Assembly (NCBI GenBank): GCA_964388435.1
Contig: CAYMAH010000046.1
Coordinates: 1 to 33,270 of the forward strand
Direction: 5' to 3'
Origin: DTNV01 sp964388435
Lineage (GTDB): Archaea; Micrarchaeota; Micrarchaeia; Norongarragalinales; UBA8480
Length of the DNA stretch: 33,270 nt
Positions 5,853 through 14,021 of this stretch are shown piece by piece (the first letter of the stretch is position 1; every line of letters starts with the position of its first letter). The notes below the pieces were generated by a model, which ran no database searches, had not been told where the DNA came from, and saw nothing but the letters and a program-made list of their open reading frames with translations. The position numbers were made by a program, and so were the translations under genes.

Positions 5853-5951
5853 GTGAGAAGAAGCAACTTAGACATTGTTAAAATAAGTGCTGGGATTTGG
5901 AGTTTGAAAGAAGTTGGTTATAATACTAGGCGCATACGCTCTAAGTCTTGA
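5853..5951 (+). CDS. Possible 32-residue protein or winged-helix remnant
   Basis: GTG at 5853 opens a 33-codon frame to TGA 5949-5951, starting RRSNLDIVKISAGIWSLKEV. The start RRSxLDI resembles the first residues of small archaeal winged-helix regulators (MRRSxLDI...), but the frame ends before a full domain, and a later Arg-rich segment looks out of register. A TATA-like TTTTTAAATAATATT lies upstream at 5808-5822. It may be a truncated regulator gene. Evidence is weak. Confidence 0.25.
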   Translation: MRRSNLDIVKISAGIWSLKEVGYNTRRIRSKS

Positions 5952-5979
5952 AAATTGTGAATAAACAAGTTGGTTTTTG

Positions 5980-6513
5980 GTGAAGAATATTAGAGTTTTA
6001 AGCATTGACGACTCTCCAATCAAAAGCAAGAAAGTTTTGTGCGTGGGAGTGGTTTCCAATGGTCTTGCGGTTGAAGGGGTTTTGACTTTCAGCATTTTGA
6101 AAGATGGCGTAGACTCTTCCAAAAAGATAATTCAAGCGGTCAGAAATTCAAGGTTCAGATTTTCCTTGATTTTGATACATGGAGTTGTGCTTGGAGGTTT
6201 TAATGTAGTGGACTTGAACTGGATATTCAAAAAAACGGGGGTTCCGGTGATTTGTGTTTTCAGGAAACAGCCAGATAGGGGAATGCTTAAAACTGCCGAG
6301 AGAGCTTTTGGTTTGAGAAGGAGATTGTTGATTGAGAAGGCAGGAAAGGCTAAGAGTTTTGGGAAGTTGATGTTTTATCATAGTGGTTTGAATGAAAAGC
6401 AGGCTAGTAATTTTTTGTCTTCTCTGGTTTTTGAGGGGTTTCCTTGGACTTTGAGATTGTCTCATCTTATTGGAAGCGGGTTGGTTTTTGGCGAGTCGAA
6501 GGGGAGGATTTGA
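5980..6513 (+). CDS. DUF99 (UPF0215) family protein
   Basis: 177 residues from GTG 5980; TTG 5977 is the alternative. There is no clear ribosome binding site to decide. Family features: IRVLSIDDSPI at the N-terminus, GVVSNGLAVEGVL, a DG segment before SSKKIIQAV, then LIHGVVLGGFNVVDL and TGVPVICVFRKQPD. DUF99 proteins are archaeal and share a fold with endonuclease V; their function is not established, though a role in nucleic acid metabolism is often guessed. Conserved acidic residues (ID-D near 10, D near 79) are present. It lies between tRNA-Val and signal peptidase, with no operon clue. Confidence 0.82.
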   Translation: MKNIRVLSIDDSPIKSKKVLCVGVVSNGLAVEGVLTFSILKDGVDSSKKIIQAVRNSRFRFSLILIHGVVLGGFNVVDLNWIFKKTGVPVICVFRKQPDRGMLKTAERAFGLRRRLLIEKAGKAKSFGKLMFYHSGLNEKQASNFLSSLVFEGFPWTLRLSHLIGSGLVFGESKGRI

Positions 6514-6578
6514 GTCAAAACTGTTTTTAACTTTTGTTTGATAATTTTATTGTAATTTAAATTGGTTGATTAAACTGG

Positions 6579-7418
6579 ATGAAAAAGCAGAAGGACGTTG
6601 TCGAGCATGAGCGTGCGGATGGAAAGGTTGATTTTTTGAGTTCTAAAATTTGGGGTTTTAGTGTTGTTAATATTTTGTTGACAGTTGGTTTTTTGTTGAC
6701 CGGATTATTTTACGTTTTTTCTCAGGAGTCGGTTGTTGGGATTTTGAGTTTTCTTTTTCTTTTTCTTCTTATAGTCAGGGATGTTCTTCCCAAGAGCTAC
6801 ACACAAGGAGGGGTTTGGCAGGCGGTTAAGGAGCTGGTTATAGCGGCGGTTTGGGCGGTTGGTTTTTGGCTTGTTTTAAGTTTTGTTTTGCAGACAAGCT
6901 CGCCTGTTGACGTGGTTACTTCCTGCAGTATGCTTCCTGTTTTGCACAGGGGCGATTTGCTGCTGCTTCAGGGCGGTGGTGTGAATGCTCAGACCTTTTA
7001 TTTTAATTCTTCTTTTCCAAGTATTAATCTTTTGAAGAAGCAGTGTTCTGAGGAGGTGAACGGGGTTTTTAGCGGTTTTGTTCCCTGCACTTATGGCTTG
7101 AGTATTGACAACCGGACTTTTTTTATTAATTCAAGTGACAATGTTATTGTTTACGCTGCTAACCCCTTTTATTACGGTTTTATTGTTCACCGGGTTTTTT
7201 TGAAGCTTGTTAATCAGAGCAGCGGGCAGGCTTTTTATTTGACCAAGGGGGATAACAATCCGGTTTTGGATCAGGAGGCAGGGGTTTCGGTTGTTAATCA
7301 GAGCAGCGTGATTGGCAGGGTGGTTTTTGACGTTCCTTATGTTGGCTATCTAAAGCTTTTGCTGTTTATGCAGTTCGCCGAGCCCGAGGGTTGTAATACC
7401 ACGATTAACTATTCCTGA
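6579..7418 (+). CDS. Signal peptidase I (archaeal/Sec11 type)
   Basis: 279 residues. A membrane serine protease that removes signal peptides from exported proteins. Three hydrophobic segments (about 26-46, 51-68 and 86-104) precede the catalytic box SCSMLPVLHRGD with Ser117. The second catalytic residue is His204 in FIVHRVFL, as in archaeal and ER enzymes and not Lys as in bacteria. The third box is KGDNNPVLDQ (223-232). A final hydrophobic segment (about 253-266) is followed by a short tail. The insert of about 65 residues between the Ser and His boxes, with several NSS-type sequons, is larger than usual. It would process the secreted protein encoded at 15266. Confidence 0.88.
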   Translation: MKKQKDVVEHERADGKVDFLSSKIWGFSVVNILLTVGFLLTGLFYVFSQESVVGILSFLFLFLLIVRDVLPKSYTQGGVWQAVKELVIAAVWAVGFWLVLSFVLQTSSPVDVVTSCSMLPVLHRGDLLLLQGGGVNAQTFYFNSSFPSINLLKKQCSEEVNGVFSGFVPCTYGLSIDNRTFFINSSDNVIVYAANPFYYGFIVHRVFLKLVNQSSGQAFYLTKGDNNPVLDQEAGVSVVNQSSVIGRVVFDVPYVGYLKLLLFMQFAEPEGCNTTINYS

Positions 7419-7531
7419 GTTTTCAACCATAGTTTTTTTAAATTATTCTTGTTTTAAAGTATAGTGGTTTTTTTTGAGTTTGGTATTTTAGGGTTTTATG
7501 ATTTTTTTTGAATTGAAGGTGGTGTTGTGTT

Positions 7532-8278
7532 ATGAAGATTGTGGTTGAGGATATTAAGAGTTTTAAGGATGCTGTTAACGCTGTTGTTAATTTGATTGAT
7601 GAAGGTTCTTTTGACATTGGAGCTGGAGGAATGCATTTGAGGGCTATGGACCCTTCTCAGATTGCTTTAGTTGACTTGGAATTGCCGAAGGAGTTTTTTT
7701 CAGGTTTTGACGTGGATGGAAAGTTGGTTGTCAGCCTTAACTTGACAAGTTTTTCAAAGATTCTTTCCACCGCGAGAGTTGGGGAGAAGCTTTCTATGAG
7801 CGTCAGTGAGGATTCAAGCAAGCTGTCTCTTGAGTTTAAGGGTGAGAGCAAGAGAAGAATCAGCGTTCCTTTGCTTGATTTGAATCATGCTGAAGTGAAG
7901 GAGCCTAAAGTGCCTTTTGATGCTTTTATTAAGATTAACTCCGGGGCTTTGAAGGCCATGCTTGGAGACGCTGGCTTGTTGTCTTCTCATGTTGTTTTTG
8001 AAGCTTCTGATTTGCAGTTTGTTGTTGAGGCTAAAGGCGATTCAGGAGATGTCAGGATTGAAACTGACAAGAATTCTCAGGTTATAAAAGAGTTTAAGGT
8101 TCAAAACGAAGCCAGGGCTATGTTTCCTTTTGAATACCTGGACAACATGACCAAGAGCTGTTCTTCTGACGGTTTGATTGAGCTTGCTTTGAAGACCGAC
8201 GCTCCGATTAAGATTAATTATCCTGTTGGAAAAGCGAGGCTGTCATATTACTTGGCGCCCAGAGTGGAGAGCGTTTAA
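7532..8278 (+). CDS. pcn: DNA polymerase sliding clamp PCNA
   Basis: 248 residues, the normal PCNA length. It forms the trimeric ring that tethers polymerases, ligase and nucleases to DNA. Typical stretches are GAGGMHLRAMDPSQIALVDL (residues 30-49), the domain linker region ISVPLLDL, and a C-terminal KINYPVG...LSYYLAPRV. A strong GGTGGTG sequence precedes ATG 7532. It heads the replication-translation array; priL starts 46 bp after its stop. A T-tract at 8278-8286 could give partial transcription termination. EndoQ at 16299 belongs to a family reported to interact with PCNA. Confidence 0.95.
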   Translation: MKIVVEDIKSFKDAVNAVVNLIDEGSFDIGAGGMHLRAMDPSQIALVDLELPKEFFSGFDVDGKLVVSLNLTSFSKILSTARVGEKLSMSVSEDSSKLSLEFKGESKRRISVPLLDLNHAEVKEPKVPFDAFIKINSGALKAMLGDAGLLSSHVVFEASDLQFVVEAKGDSGDVRIETDKNSQVIKEFKVQNEARAMFPFEYLDNMTKSCSSDGLIELALKTDAPIKINYPVGKARLSYYLAPRVESV

Positions 8279-8324
8279 TTTTTTTTGCGGCCAGCTGTTT
8301 TCAGGGCTTTTAGAGTTGTTTTTT

Positions 8325-9131
8325 ATGGTTGACGCTGGTTTTGCTGACAAGTTTCCTTTTTCGGTTCACGCCAAAGAGTATTTAAAAGACGAGGGTTTGA
8401 ATCCAGAGCTTGTCAGAAGAAGCGTGGAGTGTATTGAAACAGGGGTTGGGGGTGTTTCCGAGTACGCTGTTGCCAGAATAATTCTTTCATTGTCTGGAAA
8501 TAGAAAGGAATTGCATTTTTTTGCCAAAAAAATGTCAGACAGAGTGGTTTTCGCCGACAGCGAGAATTTTGTTTTAATTGCAAAAGAGTTTTTCCCTTCT
8601 GTTGATTTTTTTAATTTCACTGTTTCTGTTGTTGATTTCGTGAAGTTTTTCGAGTTGGGTGGGACGCAAATTCAAAATGGTTTGGTTTATTTAGGCGATT
8701 CAAGAACCTTGGAGAGCGTGGTTAAAAAAGCTGTCATAAAGAAAATAGAGGATATTCACGTTTCAGAAGCTCCGGATGTTTTGAAGAAGGAGTCTTTGAA
8801 ATTCCAACCGGTCCTGCCTAGCGGTGGACGGGGTAAGTTGCTGAGCAAGAAGTGCATGGTTGAGATTTTGAAGGGGGTTGGAGAGGGAAAGAGGTATTAT
8901 GGAAGCATGGCTTTAAGCATTGCTTGTTTGAAGGATGGGTTGAATTTTGAGGATGCTTCAAACGTTTTAAAGGTTTACGCGAATAACTGCGATAAAGGGG
9001 TGAACTCCTTTACAGAGAAGGAGGCGCTTACCACTCTTAAGTGGGTTTACGGAAAACCTTCAATTCGCTTTTCATGCAAGGTTTTGCAAAGCCAGGGTTT
9101 AGTAAGTGATTGCAGTGACTGTGAGCGTTGA
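8325..9131 (+). CDS. priL: DNA primase large subunit PriL
   Basis: 268 residues from ATG 8325; a longer frame from 8226 would overlap pcn and is less likely. PriL supports RNA-primer synthesis by PriS and binds a 4Fe-4S cluster in its C-terminal domain. The four expected cysteines are visible: Cys177 in KKCMVEIL, Cys251 in RFSCKV, then Cys263 and Cys266 in SDCSDC. The helical N-terminal part (SEYAVARIILSLSG) is divergent, as is usual for this subunit. It overlaps the start of priS by up to 26 bp, so the two subunits are translationally linked. Confidence 0.85.
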   Translation: MVDAGFADKFPFSVHAKEYLKDEGLNPELVRRSVECIETGVGGVSEYAVARIILSLSGNRKELHFFAKKMSDRVVFADSENFVLIAKEFFPSVDFFNFTVSVVDFVKFFELGGTQIQNGLVYLGDSRTLESVVKKAVIKKIEDIHVSEAPDVLKKESLKFQPVLPSGGRGKLLSKKCMVEILKGVGEGKRYYGSMALSIACLKDGLNFEDASNVLKVYANNCDKGVNSFTEKEALTTLKWVYGKPSIRFSCKVLQSQGLVSDCSDCER

Positions 9132-10191
9132 CATTCATAAAGAGTTTCAAAAATATTACTCGTCTAATTTTATTCCCGTAAGCAGGCTTTCTGAGAGGGA
9201 GTTTGGGTTTGGGGTTTTAAAGAAGATAGACTACCGTCATAAGACTTTTCAATCCGAAAAGGATTTTAATGATTTTCTTGCGAAAGAGACTCCATTGTTC
9301 GCTTCCTATTCAACAGGTTTTTATTCCCACCCCGATAGAAGGCCAATTGAAAAGAAAGAGTTGAATTCTGCCGAGCTTGTTTTTGATTTGGACTCGCCGA
9401 CTTTTAAATGCTATCATGATCCTAAGGAGTTGTTTTGCTGGAAGTGTTTTTCTGACATCAAAATGCAGTGCGTCAGGTTGGTGGAGGATTTTCTTGAGGA
9501 TGATTTTGGAATACCCTGTTCAAGCATTTCGATTAATTACTCCGGTTCTAAAGGTTTTCACATACATATTTCTGAAGGGCCTTGGGTTGATTTGAACGCG
9601 GTTGAAAGGAGAAGGTTGTGCGAGTATGTCAAGGGAAGCGGAGTTAAGTTTGAGAGTGTTTTTATAAGGTTGAATCCTCTTAAAGGGCCGGATTCTCAAA
9701 GCAAGGGTTGGAGGGGAATGTTCAGAGATTTTGTTTTGCAATTAATAACTGAAAGTCAAGGGACGTTGAAAGAGCGCGGGGCTACCGCCCAGCAGGCTAA
9801 AAAAATATTTGAAAACAAAAATGATTTGATTCAGGCCATCAATTCGGGGAATTGGGACAGAGTGAGAGGGTTGGAGAGTTTTTGGAGAGGGTTGTTGGAT
9901 ATTTTTATTGAGAGCGGCAGAATAGTGGTGGATGAGAGCGTGACTTTTGACTTGCACCGTTTGATTAGAATACCCGGTAGCCTGCATGGGGAGACTGGCT
10001 TTATAGCAAAGAGTGTTGATTTGAGTGAAGTGGAGGGTTTCGACCCGTTTTTTGACGCTTCTTTGAAAGGGGAGGGAATAAGTTTTAAAAATGAGGGTGG
10101 CGTTAAGATTAAGGGAGCGGTTGTCGAAGAGAAGGTTAATTTTTCAACAGCTTTGTTTTTGGAATGCAAGAAAAAGTTTGGCTATTTTTAG
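9106..10191 (+). CDS. priS: DNA primase catalytic subunit PriS
   Basis: Up to 361 residues; GTG codons at 9106, 9115 and 9121 are all possible starts, and 9121 best matches family length before the FQKYYSSNF segment. It synthesises primers for replication. Catalytic Asp94 and Asp96 lie in LVFDLDSP. The zinc knob CYHDPKELFCWKC (102-114) has Cys-x-His and Cys-x-x-Cys ligands. The nucleotide-binding motif is SGSKGFHIH (146-154), and a further conserved segment is DLHRLIRIPGSLHGETGF. Numbering is from 9106. All catalytic features are intact. It follows priL directly and precedes the GINS gene by 10 bp. Confidence 0.93.
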   Translation: MIAVTVSVDIHKEFQKYYSSNFIPVSRLSEREFGFGVLKKIDYRHKTFQSEKDFNDFLAKETPLFASYSTGFYSHPDRRPIEKKELNSAELVFDLDSPTFKCYHDPKELFCWKCFSDIKMQCVRLVEDFLEDDFGIPCSSISINYSGSKGFHIHISEGPWVDLNAVERRRLCEYVKGSGVKFESVFIRLNPLKGPDSQSKGWRGMFRDFVLQLITESQGTLKERGATAQQAKKIFENKNDLIQAINSGNWDRVRGLESFWRGLLDIFIESGRIVVDESVTFDLHRLIRIPGSLHGETGFIAKSVDLSEVEGFDPFFDASLKGEGISFKNEGGVKIKGAVVEEKVNFSTALFLECKKKFGYF

Positions 10192-10201
10192 TGATTGATG
10201 A

Positions 10202-10696
10202 ATGAATTATTCTGAGTTGAGTGGTGTTTTGATGGAGGAGAAGCGCAGCCCGCAGCTTCAGAGTTTAAACCCTTTGTTTTTCGAGGATGTTCAAAACCTG
10301 GTGGAAGAGTACAATAAACGATTGAAGGAGAAGTTTGAAGTTGATTTGGAGAGGTCTTTGAAAAATCTTCAGAGAAAATTTGAAGAGCTTCAGCTTGTCC
10401 GGCTGAAGAAGATTTTTCTTCAGGCTCTTTCAGATTTTCAGTTGAATAAAACTTCTTTTGAGGGTATGAGCGACAAGGAGAGGGAGTTATACCTTTCTTT
10501 GATTGATTATGTTAAAAAATATTTTAACAAAACTTTAAAACCGTCAACTCTTAAGTTGAAGGTTTTGACTCAAATTCCAAAATTTGTTGGTTTTAATGGG
10601 AAGGAGTACGGGCCTTTTGAAAAGGACGACGTAGCGGAATTAGATTCAGTTGACGTTGAACTTCTTATTTCAAGAAGCGTTGCCGAGCAGGTTTGA
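10202..10696 (+). CDS. gins: GINS complex subunit (Gins51/Gins15 type)
   Basis: 164 residues. GINS joins Cdc45/RecJ and MCM in the replicative helicase complex. The N-terminal two thirds are helical (LVEEYNKRLKEKFEVDLER and on). The C-terminal B-domain has the archaeal signature LTQIPKFVGFNGKEYGPFEK followed by an acidic DDVAELD segment and VELLISRSVAE. Position directly after priS agrees with the conserved archaeal gene order. The helical domain is shorter than in some relatives. Only one GINS gene is present in the window. Confidence 0.85.
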   Translation: MNYSELSGVLMEEKRSPQLQSLNPLFFEDVQNLVEEYNKRLKEKFEVDLERSLKNLQRKFEELQLVRLKKIFLQALSDFQLNKTSFEGMSDKERELYLSLIDYVKKYFNKTLKPSTLKLKVLTQIPKFVGFNGKEYGPFEKDDVAELDSVDVELLISRSVAEQV

Positions 10697-10768
10697 AAAG
10701 CCTAATTTTTAATAAAAAGGAGTATTTATGTTTAAAGTTGAAAAGGGAATAATTAATAAATTTTCACA

Positions 10769-10776
10769 TTTATAAT
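10769..10776 (+). promoter_or_regulatory. TATA box before L44e
   Basis: TTTATAAT is 36-43 bp upstream of GTG 10812, leaving a leader of about 10-15 nt that contains AAGGTGAG (10796-10803). The translation part of the array may therefore be transcribed separately from the replication part. Confidence 0.45.
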
Positions 10777-10811
10777 TAACTTTAAATCTTATACAAAGGT
10801 GAGTTTGAAAA

Positions 10812-11099
10812 GTGTTGATTCCAAAAGAAATGAGAGCTTACTGCCCTTTTTGCAGGAAGCATCAGTTGCATAAAATTAAAATAATAACAAGCAAGGCCAG
10901 GGGAGGCAGGGCTTTGGCTCAGGGTAATATAAGACACGAGGATAAGCTATTGGGTTATCACGGTAAGGTTTCTGGAAAGAAAATGGTTAAAAAGCAGGGC
11001 ATTAAGAATAAGATTCTTTTGGAGTGCACTGTTTGCAAGAAAAAGCACCAGCGTGTGATAAGCGAGAGGTTAAGGAAGAAGGCTGAGATTTCAAAGTAG
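10812..11099 (+). CDS. rpl44e: Ribosomal protein L44e
   Basis: 95 residues from GTG 10812, supported by AAGGTGAG nine bases upstream. A large-subunit zinc-ribbon protein near the E site. Zinc ligands are CPFC in the N-terminal MRAYCPFCRKHQ and CTVC in LLECTVCKKKH. The Lys/Arg-rich middle includes the conserved ALAQGNIRHEDKLLGYHGK. Length is normal. It is the first gene of the L44e-S27e-aIF2alpha-Nop10-PAC2 string. Confidence 0.95.
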   Translation: MLIPKEMRAYCPFCRKHQLHKIKIITSKARGGRALAQGNIRHEDKLLGYHGKVSGKKMVKKQGIKNKILLECTVCKKKHQRVISERLRKKAEISK

Positions 11100-11110
11100 G
11101 TGGTTAAAAA

Positions 11111-11269
11111 GTGAGCAAGTTTTTAAGAGTTCAATGTAACAAGTGTGGGAAAGAAAAAATAATCTTCGGAGACGCAAAGATGGAGGTTAAGTGCGATTGC
11201 GGGGAGGTTCTTTCAAAACCTAGGGGAGGCAGGGCGAATATTAAATGCAAGATTCTAGAAGTGTTGTGA
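11111..11269 (+). CDS. rps27e: Ribosomal protein S27e
   Basis: 52 residues starting at GTG 11111 (SKFLRVQCNKCGKEKIIFG). A small-subunit zinc-finger protein; the ligands are CNKC (9-12) and CDC (28-30). The segment SKPRGGRANIKCKILEVL is typical of the family end. It overlaps the aIF2alpha start by 25 bp if that starts at ATG 11245, or by a GTGA overlap if it starts at GTG 11266. It starts 11 bp after the L44e stop. Confidence 0.93.
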   Translation: MSKFLRVQCNKCGKEKIIFGDAKMEVKCDCGEVLSKPRGGRANIKCKILEVL

Positions 11270-11991
11270 GCTTTCCAGAGTTGGGGGAGCTAGTGGTTGC
11301 TACGATTACCAAGATAATGCCTTACGGGGTTTTTTGCAGGCTTGAAGAGTACAATATTGATGGTTTCGTGCATGTTTCTGAATTATCTTCCACTTGGGTT
11401 AAAAACATTAGAAACATTGTAAAGGAAGGACAGAGGGTTGTTTTGGTTGTTATCAATGTTGAAAAGCAGAAGAATCAGGTTGACTTGAGTCTTAAAAAAG
11501 TAAGCGAAAATGACCGTAAGAGGAAGCTTGAAAGTTTCACCAGGGAAAGGAAAGCTTTGAAGATGGTGGAGAGGGCGGGTGTTGTTTTAAACAGGAAGGT
11601 TGAGGCTAGGCAGGTTGCTGAAAAACTTTCCAAGGATTACGGGGATTTGTACACCGCTCTTGAAAAAATAGGGGTTGGAGAATCTCCTGAAATTCCAAAG
11701 CCTTGGGTTGACGAGCTTGCCAGGATGGTGAAGCTCGAGTTTAAAGAGAGAAAGATTATTTTAAAGGCGAAGCTTGAGTTGAAGAGTTTGGATTGGAATG
11801 GAGTTGAGAAGATCAAGAAAGCGCTTTCAAGCGTGGAGTCTCTTGGAGGCGATGTTATTTATTTAGGAGCTCCAAACTATCTTGTGTCCAAGGAGTTTGG
11901 AAGTCGCAAGGAGGGGGAGAAGTTTTTTTCCAAGGTGGATGTTCTGCTTTCCAAGTCAGGGGTGGCTTACAATTTTGAGTTGGTAAAATGA
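11245..11991 (+). CDS. Translation initiation factor aIF2 subunit alpha
   Basis: 248 residues. Part of the heterotrimer that delivers initiator tRNA. The N-terminal S1 domain (ELGELVVATITKIMPYGVFC, then GFVHVSELSSTWVKNIR and a VDLSLKKV segment) is followed by the helical domain and an alpha-beta C-terminal domain with GVEKIKKAL and VIYLGAPNY. Two starts are possible: ATG 11245 gives ten residues before the PELGE segment, close to the usual length; GTG 11266 gives a GTGA overlap with the S27e stop. It ends in an ATGA overlap with nop10. Confidence 0.93.
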   Translation: MQDSRSVVSFPELGELVVATITKIMPYGVFCRLEEYNIDGFVHVSELSSTWVKNIRNIVKEGQRVVLVVINVEKQKNQVDLSLKKVSENDRKRKLESFTRERKALKMVERAGVVLNRKVEARQVAEKLSKDYGDLYTALEKIGVGESPEIPKPWVDELARMVKLEFKERKIILKAKLELKSLDWNGVEKIKKALSSVESLGGDVIYLGAPNYLVSKEFGSRKEGEKFFSKVDVLLSKSGVAYNFELVK

Positions 11992-12137
11992 GAAAGTGTT
12001 TTAAATGCGGAGTTTATAGTTTAAGCGTGAAGTGTCCGAAGTGCGGAGCTTCAATGTCAAGTGCAAGCCCGCCTAGGTTTTCGATGAGCGACAAGAAAGC
12101 GGTTTACAGGAGAGTCGAGTTGAAGAGGTTGATTTGA
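11988..12137 (+). CDS. nop10: H/ACA RNP protein Nop10
   Basis: 49 residues, the normal tiny size. It is part of the H/ACA guide RNP that makes pseudouridine in rRNA and binds Cbf5. Seen: the zinc-binding N-terminus MRKCFKC and VKCPKCG, then the conserved SASPPRFS segment and the helix DKKAVYRRVELK. ATG 11988 overlaps the aIF2alpha stop (ATGA). The position between aIF2alpha and PAC2 is conserved in many archaea. Confidence 0.95.
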   Translation: MRKCFKCGVYSLSVKCPKCGASMSSASPPRFSMSDKKAVYRRVELKRLI

Positions 12138-12142
12138 TTTTT

Positions 12143-12907
12143 ATGTTTGAGGATGGAATTTTTTTAAAAGTAAAGAAGAAGATCAGGGTTAAGAACGCTT
12201 CTTTGATTATTGCAATGCCGGGAGTGGCTTTGACTGGAAAAATGGTCGGGGATCAGATGGTCAAAGATTTGAAAGCAGAGCTTATAGCAACCTTGTATTC
12301 CTATTCTTTGCCTGCCGTGGCGCCTTCCCTTCCTTCTGGCGAGTTGAGGTTATTTTCAATAGAATTGTTTCACGCAAAGACGAAGAAGAATGATTTTATT
12401 ATTGTAACGGGAGATTCGCAGCCTGTAACTCAGGAGGGGTTGTACTCTGTTTCCAACAAGATTTTATCTTTTTTTTCAAGCATTGGTGGTAAGAGCGTGG
12501 TCGGTGTTGGGGCGAGCGCTTCGAATGAAGTTTCCAAGCAGAGGAAGATTTTCGCCTACTCTACGGACAGAAAATGTTTTGACGTTCTCTTGAAGAAGGG
12601 TGCTGTCAAGAACCCGGGTTACGTTCAGGTTTTCGGGATGGCGGGAATTGTACCGGCTTTGGCGCCTTTGTATGATTTGAACGGTCATTGTCTTCTTGCA
12701 GAGGCTCTCCCGCAGCCTATGGATGTGGAGAGCGCGGTGAAAATGCTTGATTTTATTTCAGGTTATTTTGAGGAGAAGCTTTCTTCAAGGGAGTTGGAGA
12801 AGGAGGGTTTGAAAGTTTCCAAGTTTTTTGAAAGCTTGCAGACGCAGCCTCAGGTTAACGAGGTACAGCAGGCCGGCGTGAAGCAGAATTTAAGCTACAT
12901 ACACTAA
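12143..12907 (+). CDS. PAC2-family protein (proteasome assembly chaperone-like)
   Basis: 254 residues from ATG 12143. GAGGTTGAT (12125-12133) is correctly spaced for this start and too close for the TTG at 12134. Family features: IIAMPGVALTGKMVGDQM near the N-terminus, FIIVTGDSQPVTQEGLYS, GVGASASNE and the conserved VFGMAGIVPALA segment, followed by DVESAVKMLDFI. Archaeal PAC2 proteins resemble eukaryotic proteasome assembly chaperones; the archaeal function is not settled. The Gln-rich last 25 residues are likely disordered. It closes the conserved L44e-to-PAC2 string. A T-tract (12908-12915) follows the stop. Confidence 0.87.
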   Translation: MFEDGIFLKVKKKIRVKNASLIIAMPGVALTGKMVGDQMVKDLKAELIATLYSYSLPAVAPSLPSGELRLFSIELFHAKTKKNDFIIVTGDSQPVTQEGLYSVSNKILSFFSSIGGKSVVGVGASASNEVSKQRKIFAYSTDRKCFDVLLKKGAVKNPGYVQVFGMAGIVPALAPLYDLNGHCLLAEALPQPMDVESAVKMLDFISGYFEEKLSSRELEKEGLKVSKFFESLQTQPQVNEVQQAGVKQNLSYIH

Positions 12908-12924
12908 TTTTTTTTAAATTGTTT

Positions 12925-13968
12925 TTACTTTGTGGTGTTTTCGGTTTTTTTGATTTCTGTTGAGTAGGTTTTGCCTTCTTTTACCTGTCTGTATTCTATG
13001 AGCCCGTATTTTTTTAGGTTTTCCATCAGATATCTAACGTTTCTTTCAGTGTAATCCTGCATGCTATTGTAGATTTTTCTGGTTTTTGTCCACTCGGTTG
13101 CGTTGATTAAATTTAGTATTTTTTTCTCTCCCTCAGTTAGATTGCTGGTTATTTCGTTTTTTTCTTTTTTGTTTTTTTCATCTTTTGGAATGCAGTTTAC
13201 AGGAACATAGTCATAACCATTTTTTTCCGCTTCTTTCGCAGCCAGCCATAAGCATTCTATTGCTTTTCTGCAGTCCCCTCCGTTTTTGGCTCCTCTTGCC
13301 GCGCAGATTGCTATTGTTTCTTCTCCGCAGGCTCCTTCTTTGAATGCGAGCCTCGCTCTTTCGGCTAGGATTATTTTAAGCTGTGTTGGAGTGTAGGGTT
13401 TGAATTCTATTTCCTTGGGCGATAGTGTTGAAATGATTCTCTCATCCATTGGTGTGAACGCTTCTTTTTTATTTGTTATCATTACTATTTCCACTTCCAC
13501 TTCCCTCAGCTCTCCGCTTCTTGAAAACTCGTAGAGTATTTTTTCCTGCTTTCTTGATATGAGCTGGTCCGCTTCGTCAAGTATGAGAAGAAGTGTTCTT
13601 TTGTTTTTTTTAAGTTCTTTGAACATTTCATCCAGTGCTTCTTCTAGTTTTACTCCCACTGTTAGGATTGGGAGTTGTAGGGCTTTGATTATACGCGTTG
13701 TTAGAGCGTTTTCAGTGCTGTTTTGCCAGCAGTTTATGTAAACAGGTATTGCCATTGAGTGTTCGCAGAATTTTTTGGCGACGTATTTTGAAATGGTTGT
13801 TTTTCCTGTTCCAGGACTTCCATAAATGAGAATGTTTCTTGCTTTTCTTCCATTTAACGCTGGTTTGAGCGCTTCTGCTATTGTGTTGATTTCCCCTTCT
13901 CTTAATATAGGCTTTTCAGGAGTGAACTCCTGCAATAAGGGGGTTTCACTCCTCCAGAAACTTTCCAT
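12925..13968 (-). CDS. cdc6: Orc1/Cdc6 origin-recognition protein
   Basis: 347 residues. An AAA+ initiator that binds origins and loads MCM. Walker A is GSPGTGKT (50-57) and Walker B LLLILDEAD (126-134). Sensor 1 is MITNKKE, sensor 2 is around GDCRKAIECLWLAAK, and the C-terminal winged helix begins near LTEGEKKILNLI and ends at the beta-wing EYRQVKEGKTYST. It is a complete, normal-length protein. It is divergent from ubiA, with only 53 bp between starts. No cluster of origin-recognition boxes is visible on either side, so the origin may be elsewhere. Confidence 0.92.
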   Translation of the reverse strand: MESFWRSETPLLQEFTPEKPILREGEINTIAEALKPALNGRKARNILIYGSPGTGKTTISKYVAKKFCEHSMAIPVYINCWQNSTENALTTRIIKALQLPILTVGVKLEEALDEMFKELKKNKRTLLLILDEADQLISRKQEKILYEFSRSGELREVEVEIVMITNKKEAFTPMDERIISTLSPKEIEFKPYTPTQLKIILAERARLAFKEGACGEETIAICAARGAKNGGDCRKAIECLWLAAKEAEKNGYDYVPVNCIPKDEKNKKEKNEITSNLTEGEKKILNLINATEWTKTRKIYNSMQDYTERNVRYLMENLKKYGLIEYRQVKEGKTYSTEIKKTENTTK

Positions 13969-13984
13969 TGAAATATAATTTAAT

Positions 13985-14003
13985 GATAAAGTTTTTAATA
14001 TTG
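13985..14003. promoter_or_regulatory. Overlapping divergent TATA boxes of cdc6 and ubiA
   Basis: The A/T tract AAAGTTTTTAATATTG (13988-14003) lies 19-34 bp before ubiA ATG 14022 and about 20-35 bp before cdc6 ATG 13968 on the other strand. Both genes would be leaderless and must share the same TBP-binding region. Confidence 0.4.
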
Positions 14004-14021
14004 TTTTTGTTTACTTTTCTT

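Noticed and set aside
8226..8324. Longer PriL start inside pcn
   Set aside because: The extra residues do not resemble primase and would overlap the end of PCNA in another frame.
10728..10775. 15-codon ORF with a GGAG motif before L44e
   Set aside because: Too short to support, overlaps the L44e TATA region, and looks like chance.
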